A DNA stretch of 15,678 nucleotides from JBNJGT01 sp964473285 (GTDB lineage Archaea; Nanobdellota; Nanobdellia; Woesearchaeales; JACJVW01). The position numbers were made by a program, and so were the translations under genes. The stretch is from contig CAYYOI010000034.1 in assembly GCA_964473285.1 (NCBI GenBank), forward strand, positions 1-15,678, written 5' to 3'. This document shows, one piece after another, positions 12,854-15,678 of the stretch (positions are counted from its first letter, which is position 1; the number at the start of each line of letters is the position of its first letter). The notes beneath the pieces were generated by a model, which searched no databases, was not told the origin of the DNA, and was given only the letters and a program-made list of their open reading frames with translations.

Positions 12854-13795
12854 TTACATGTCCTTGAAGCCGTGCTCTTCAACCATGAAATTGCATTCAC
12901 CGTCTGCAAGATTGGGGGCGTCTATGAGCTTTGCAACACGGGAACCTTTCTTTCCTTTCCGCAGGTAGATCCTGAAGGTTGAAGCGTGGGCAACCACGTG
13001 GCCACCTATTGCCTGGGTAGGGTCGCCAAAGAACATGTCAGGCTTTGCCATGACCTGGTTTGTGACGTAGACACAGGTATTGTAAGTGTCTGCAATCTTC
13101 AATAGCTGATGCATGTGCCGATTCAGCTTCTGCTGGCGCTCTGCAAGAGTTCCCCTGCCGACAAATTCAGCCCTGAAATGAGCTGTAAGGGAGTCCACGA
13201 TAAGTGCCTTTATCTTCATATTCTCTTTTGTCACAAGGTCTTCTGCTTTCTCAGCCAGAAGGATCTGGTGGTCAGAGTTATAGGCTCTTGCAACCTTGAT
13301 GTTCTTTAGTACCCTCTCTGGTTCGAGGCCTGCTCCTTCAGCAAGCTGGATGATTCTTTCAGGCCGGAAGGTGTTTTCTGTGTCGATGTAGATTGCAACA
13401 CTTTCAGGGTCTTCTATCTGGCATCGGACAGCAAGCATGTGGCCTATCTGTGTCTTTCCTGAGCCGAATTCACCAAAACACTCTGTAATGGCGCCGGTCT
13501 CAAGGCCTCCTCCCAAAAGTGCGTTGAGGGATTCTGACCCAGTGGATATCTTCTTTATTGTTGAACGGCGTTTCAGGATATCCTCACCTGACTCAAAGCC
13601 CATGTCAAGACTGTTCCTTGCAGCGTTGATCATCTTGCGGGATGCGGATTCAGTTATGCCTGCTGCATCCATCATCTCGCCTGGAGATGATACTGCGATG
13701 CTCATGAGATTCTGGTATCCTGCTTCTTTTAGTTTTTCTGCTGTTGCAGCTCCTACTCCTGGTAGGTCCTCTATTGACATTTCTTTATCAGCCAT
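12854..13795 (-). CDS. radA: DNA repair and recombination protein RadA
   Basis: A 313-residue archaeal Rad51/RecA-family recombinase that forms filaments on ssDNA and drives strand exchange. An N-terminal helix-hairpin-helix domain (L-P-G-V-G near 11-15) is followed by a linker and the ATPase core: Walker A G-E-F-G-S-G-K-T at 108-115, Walker B L-I-V-D at 198-201, and the L2/C-terminal T-Q-A-I-G-G-H region near 260-266. Length is typical. I chose ATG 13795 because AGGTGAT (13806-13800) lies just upstream; an in-frame GTG at 13804 falls inside that site. The site overlaps the upstream gene's stop (AGG-TGA), leaving a 5-nt gap, so translation is likely coupled. In the linker, F-E-S-G stands where many RadA proteins have F-x-x-A. 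Confidence 0.98.
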   Translation of the reverse strand: MADKEMSIEDLPGVGAATAEKLKEAGYQNLMSIAVSSPGEMMDAAGITESASRKMINAARNSLDMGFESGEDILKRRSTIKKISTGSESLNALLGGGLETGAITECFGEFGSGKTQIGHMLAVRCQIEDPESVAIYIDTENTFRPERIIQLAEGAGLEPERVLKNIKVARAYNSDHQILLAEKAEDLVTKENMKIKALIVDSLTAHFRAEFVGRGTLAERQQKLNRHMHQLLKIADTYNTCVYVTNQVMAKPDMFFGDPTQAIGGHVVAHASTFRIYLRKGKKGSRVAKLIDAPNLADGECNFMVEEHGFKDM

Positions 13796-13800
13796 GATAA

Positions 13801-14070
13801 TCACCTGATGCTTACCTCTTCAATGGATTCATCCTTTAGCACAAGATACTCGTATGCCTTATTTAAGGCGAGAATCGCTTTAGGGATGTCATTGAGACGC
13901 AAAGAATTCGCATTCTGCCAGTTGCCATCCTTGTCCTGATACCTTCTTTGAAGGCTGATGGTACTGAATGAAACGCTTTCGCCTTTCTTGTTTGTAGTGT
14001 CGTTCTTCCATATGCTTGCGGAAACAGCTCCCGCATCAAATTTTTTTTCCGGTTTTTTTCCATCTGTCAT
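13801..14070 (-). CDS. Small conserved protein of unknown function upstream of radA
   Basis: An 89-residue protein I cannot name. It opens with a Lys-rich tail (M-T-D-G-K-K-P-E-K-K), followed by F-D-A-G-A-V-S-A-S-I-W-K-N, a strand-rich middle (S-V-S-F-S-T-I-S-L-Q-R-R-Y-Q-D), G-N-W-Q-N-A-N-S-L, then L-N-D-I-P-K-A-I-L-A-L-N-K-A-Y-E-Y-L. From memory, short proteins with this A-S-x-W ... Y-x-D-x-x-G-x-W ... L-P-K plan occur in archaea, bacteria and phages. The pattern of beta-strands, aromatic residues and a C-terminal helix would suit a PC4/whirly-like ssDNA-binding fold, but that is inference. Start ATG 14070 has GAGGTGA about 6 nt upstream; the in-frame GTG 14079 is part of that site. The promoter is at 14144-14154. 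The gene ends 5 nt before radA, forming a two-gene unit. Confidence 0.85.
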   Translation of the reverse strand: MTDGKKPEKKFDAGAVSASIWKNDTTNKKGESVSFSTISLQRRYQDKDGNWQNANSLRLNDIPKAILALNKAYEYLVLKDESIEEVSIR

Positions 14071-14104
14071 ACATTTCACCTCTTGCTATTCGCATCTTCT
14101 TTCA

Positions 14105-14118
14105 CTTCCTTTTGGAAG
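14105..14118 (-). other. Small hairpin in the leader of the 89-aa gene/radA transcript
   Basis: CTTCC (14105-14109) and GGAAG (14114-14118) form a 5-bp stem with a 4-nt loop, upstream of the GAGGTGA site at 14082-14076. On the mRNA, an ACCTC just 5' of the hairpin could pair with GAGGT of the ribosome-binding site. The stem is short, so regulation is only a possibility; it might equally mark the 3' end of the upstream ydjM-like transcript. Confidence 0.3.
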
Positions 14119-14143
14119 GAGGTATCTGTAGTAAGGCTCTAAT

Positions 14144-14154
14144 CTTTTATATAG
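14144..14154 (-). promoter_or_regulatory. TATA box of the 89-aa gene/radA unit
   Basis: On the minus strand it reads CTATATAAAAG, a strong archaeal TATA match, centred about 79 nt before the ATG at 14070. The predicted leader of about 50 nt is the longest in the window. Confidence 0.6.
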
Positions 14155-14163
14155 GTTGTGCGC

Positions 14164-14598
14164 CTATGTCCAGTGCAGAATAAGGAAAACTGTGATGATT
14201 GTTATCAAAAGTGTGTATTCCATGATTGATCCATTCTTTATGAATCCTTTTATCCTGTAACCAAGTGGCCAAAAAGGTCTTGTTCCCTTGTAATTGAGGC
14301 TGTCCAGGATAAGATGGCTTGTATAACCCAGAATGAAGGGAAGAACGAATGCCGGGATGTAGAGTTGGAGGATTGCAGCACAGATGATCATGAAAAGGAA
14401 TGAGTGGATAGGGCCCCTGTGTTCCAGGCCAAATTTGAGAAGCCAGGATAAGTATTTAGTGCGCCGGCCGAGCTTTGATTCAGCTGTATCTATGTCAGGC
14501 AGAAGGGAAGCTAAAAGGGCCACTAGTGCCTGGGGGAGGGTGAAGCCGAATGTCAATGCGATCAAAAGTGCGGTTATTGCATGGGTTTCAGCTCTCAT
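14164..14598 (-). CDS. YdjM-like (DUF457) membrane-bound metal-dependent hydrolase
   Basis: A 144-residue integral membrane protein of the YdjM/DUF457 group, annotated as membrane-bound metal-dependent hydrolases; the bacterial YdjM gene is LexA-controlled and the substrate is unknown. Polar signature residues sit among four or five hydrophobic segments: H6, L-L-P-D-I-D at 32-37, S41 with G-R-R at 44-46, H60-R-G-x-x-H65-S66, G-Y-T-S-H-L at 91-96 with D99, and F-W-P-L at 109-112. The His/Asp set looks intact. The length is near the short end of the family. The first 11 bases overlap the end of the RPA gene, so it should be co-translated with RPA. No ribosome-binding site of its own was evident. 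Pairing with RPA may reflect operon convenience or a DNA-damage-linked role; I cannot tell which. Confidence 0.87.
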   Translation of the reverse strand: MRAETHAITALLIALTFGFTLPQALVALLASLLPDIDTAESKLGRRTKYLSWLLKFGLEHRGPIHSFLFMIICAAILQLYIPAFVLPFILGYTSHLILDSLNYKGTRPFWPLGYRIKGFIKNGSIMEYTLLITIITVFLILHWT

Positions 14599-15568
14599 CC
14601 TTTAGTTCCTGGTCAGGGTCAGGGTTGCGGTCAACAGAGAATGCCACGAATTCAAGGCGGTCAAACATCTGGTTCTTCTGAGTCTTTCCGCGCACCTTGA
14701 TTAGTTCTCCGAGGAGGTCATTCTTGATCTGGGTGAACTTTTCGGGTTCTGTCCTGAATTGCTGGATCTCTTCCTCTGACTTGTCCAGTAGCGCTGCTGC
14801 CTGGTTCCTGAAACATACTGAACGGATGGTCTCTGTCCCGTCGTCAAGGACAAAATTAAGGAGATATGCGTATGCGGGTTCTATTGACCCATGCTGGGGG
14901 CATGTGAATTCTCCGTCCTGGGGTTTTGTACGTTTTCCGCATTCCGGGCAGATCTCGTAGAATTTTGGGTCAAACAACTGGACAATGTGGCCAAGAAGCT
15001 CTACATTCTCCTCGTTTTCCTGGAGTTCTTTGATCTGTTTCCTTGCTTTTGAACTGGTTTTTACCTCGATGTCTTCTCCTTCAGGGTTTATATTGATGGT
15101 TGATGAATCATTGAGATGTATTTCCTTGAAATCAGGGTTTCGCTGGTTCTGCTTTGCAAAGCCGTTTGTGATCCTGATGATATTTCCTTGTTCGATCTTG
15201 TTAAGGTTATCAGCTTTATCATTCCACATTACGATACGGATCGAACCTGTCTCGTCTGCTATCATGCATGATCCTACCTTGCCTGAGCGTTGATCATTCT
15301 TGAATTCACGAACCTCATAGACAGCAGTAACTTTTCCTGTAACTTCAACGTTTCCTGTGCCTGGCTTGATGTCTCCAATCTTTTGTTTTGTATTCTCATC
15401 AATGATTTTTGCTCCCAATTCGTTTGCTATTATGTGTGCGGCTCCTTCTTTTGAGATGAGGCCTGTAAGTTGATTGAGCTTTTCCTGAATCTTTGTTTCA
15501 ATCTCTGATTCGCTTTTTCCTGTCTGTTCAGAAATCATTGTAACTGCTTTATCATATGAAATATTCAT
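14588..15568 (-). CDS. rpa: Replication protein A, zinc-finger type ssDNA-binding protein
   Basis: A 326-residue archaeal RPA that coats ssDNA in replication, repair and recombination. An N-terminal helical region (1-60) with L-I-S-K-E-G-A-A is followed by an OB fold at about 68-160 (V-E-V-T-G-K-V, D-E-T-G-S-I-R-I-V-M-W). A second OB-like region at about 186-312 is interrupted by a zinc finger C207-P-E-C210 ... C223-P-Q-H226. The C-terminal tail is acidic. The C-x2-C/C-x2-H finger is typical of euryarchaeal RPA41-type subunits. The ATG at 15568 follows AGGTGAT (15578-15572), with a TATA box at 15608-15600. It leads a transcript with the YdjM-like gene (11-nt overlap) and lies close to the 89-aa gene and radA, its functional partner. 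Confidence 0.93.
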   Translation of the reverse strand: MNISYDKAVTMISEQTGKSESEIETKIQEKLNQLTGLISKEGAAHIIANELGAKIIDENTKQKIGDIKPGTGNVEVTGKVTAVYEVREFKNDQRSGKVGSCMIADETGSIRIVMWNDKADNLNKIEQGNIIRITNGFAKQNQRNPDFKEIHLNDSSTININPEGEDIEVKTSSKARKQIKELQENEENVELLGHIVQLFDPKFYEICPECGKRTKPQDGEFTCPQHGSIEPAYAYLLNFVLDDGTETIRSVCFRNQAAALLDKSEEEIQQFRTEPEKFTQIKNDLLGELIKVRGKTQKNQMFDRLEFVAFSVDRNPDPDQELKDES

Positions 15569-15599
15569 CCTATCACCTGGTGTTTCGGTAACCTGACAT

Positions 15600-15608
15600 C
15601 TTTATAAG
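15600..15608 (-). promoter_or_regulatory. TATA box of the rpa-ydjM unit
   Basis: On the minus strand it reads CTTATAAAG, centred about 36 nt before the RPA ATG. The predicted transcription start coincides with the first base of the AGGTGAT site, so the leader is about 10 nt, as for the 66-aa membrane protein gene. Confidence 0.5.
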
Positions 15609-15678
15609 TTTTTATGTGTTTTGGGAGTTTTTCTAAAAAATAGTAGAATATATATATTAAAATGGCAGGATACCATAT

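Noticed and set aside
13573..13595. RadA polymerisation motif reads F-E-S-G instead of F-x-x-A
   Set aside because: As recalled, other archaeal RadA proteins (such as that of Methanococcus voltae) have a similar G-F-K-S-G form, so this is normal variation.
15662..15678. Possible start of a plus-strand gene (ATG GCA GGA TAC CAT) running off the window
   Set aside because: Only five codons are visible. AT-rich sequence upstream could be a promoter, but nothing else supports it.

Overview
This window is archaeal chromosomal DNA. Diagnostic genes are ribosomal protein eL42 (L44e), PCNA, RadA, a zinc-finger RPA, an Lhr-type helicase, an archaeal RNase J, and a tRNA-Leu(CAA) with a bulge-helix-bulge intron. 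Promoters are TATA-like boxes, and starts are either leaderless or led by an AGGTGAT-type Shine-Dalgarno. Short intergenic regions, many 1-11 nt gene overlaps, small proteins of unknown function and a CPR-like CTP synthase N-terminus suggest a DPANN lineage, possibly close to Woesearchaeota/Pacearchaeota. The lineage call is inference from gene style, not from a marker-gene comparison.

Layout. 1-5307: a PRC-barrel protein, then eL42 coupled (TAATG) to a long Lhr-family helicase. The helicase's last 66 bp overlap, antisense, the 3' end of a convergent CTP synthase gene. 5330-7220: divergent from pyrG is a membrane-anchored folding factor that joins a SurA/parvulin region to a C-terminal CPHC thioredoxin-like domain. 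Hairpins follow it, then a convergent 66-aa two-TM protein. 7286-8583: the intron-containing tRNA-Leu, then two tandem related membrane-protein genes. Both share a motif near [E]-x-x-SYGQ-x-x-FG, and each is preceded by the same 13-nt promoter word exactly 30 nt before its ATG. The second copy is frameshifted. 8601-11548: a PHP-domain phosphoesterase, RNase J and PCNA on the plus strand.

11545-15568 lies on the minus strand. In transcription order it reads RPA, a YdjM-like membrane hydrolase, an 89-aa conserved unknown, RadA, a YjbQ-family protein, and a secreted/membrane protein with eight exact 16-residue beta-solenoid coils. RPA (ssDNA binding), RadA (strand exchange) and nearby PCNA (sliding clamp) make this end a replication/recombination neighbourhood. 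The 89-aa protein sits directly upstream of radA and is a good guilt-by-association candidate.

I saw no CRISPR array, insertion sequence, rRNA or origin. No stretch over 300 bases lacks a gene. The most unusual items are the parvulin-thioredoxin fusion, the 16-residue solenoid membrane protein, the duplicated and decaying SYGQ membrane pair, and the 66-bp convergent coding overlap.
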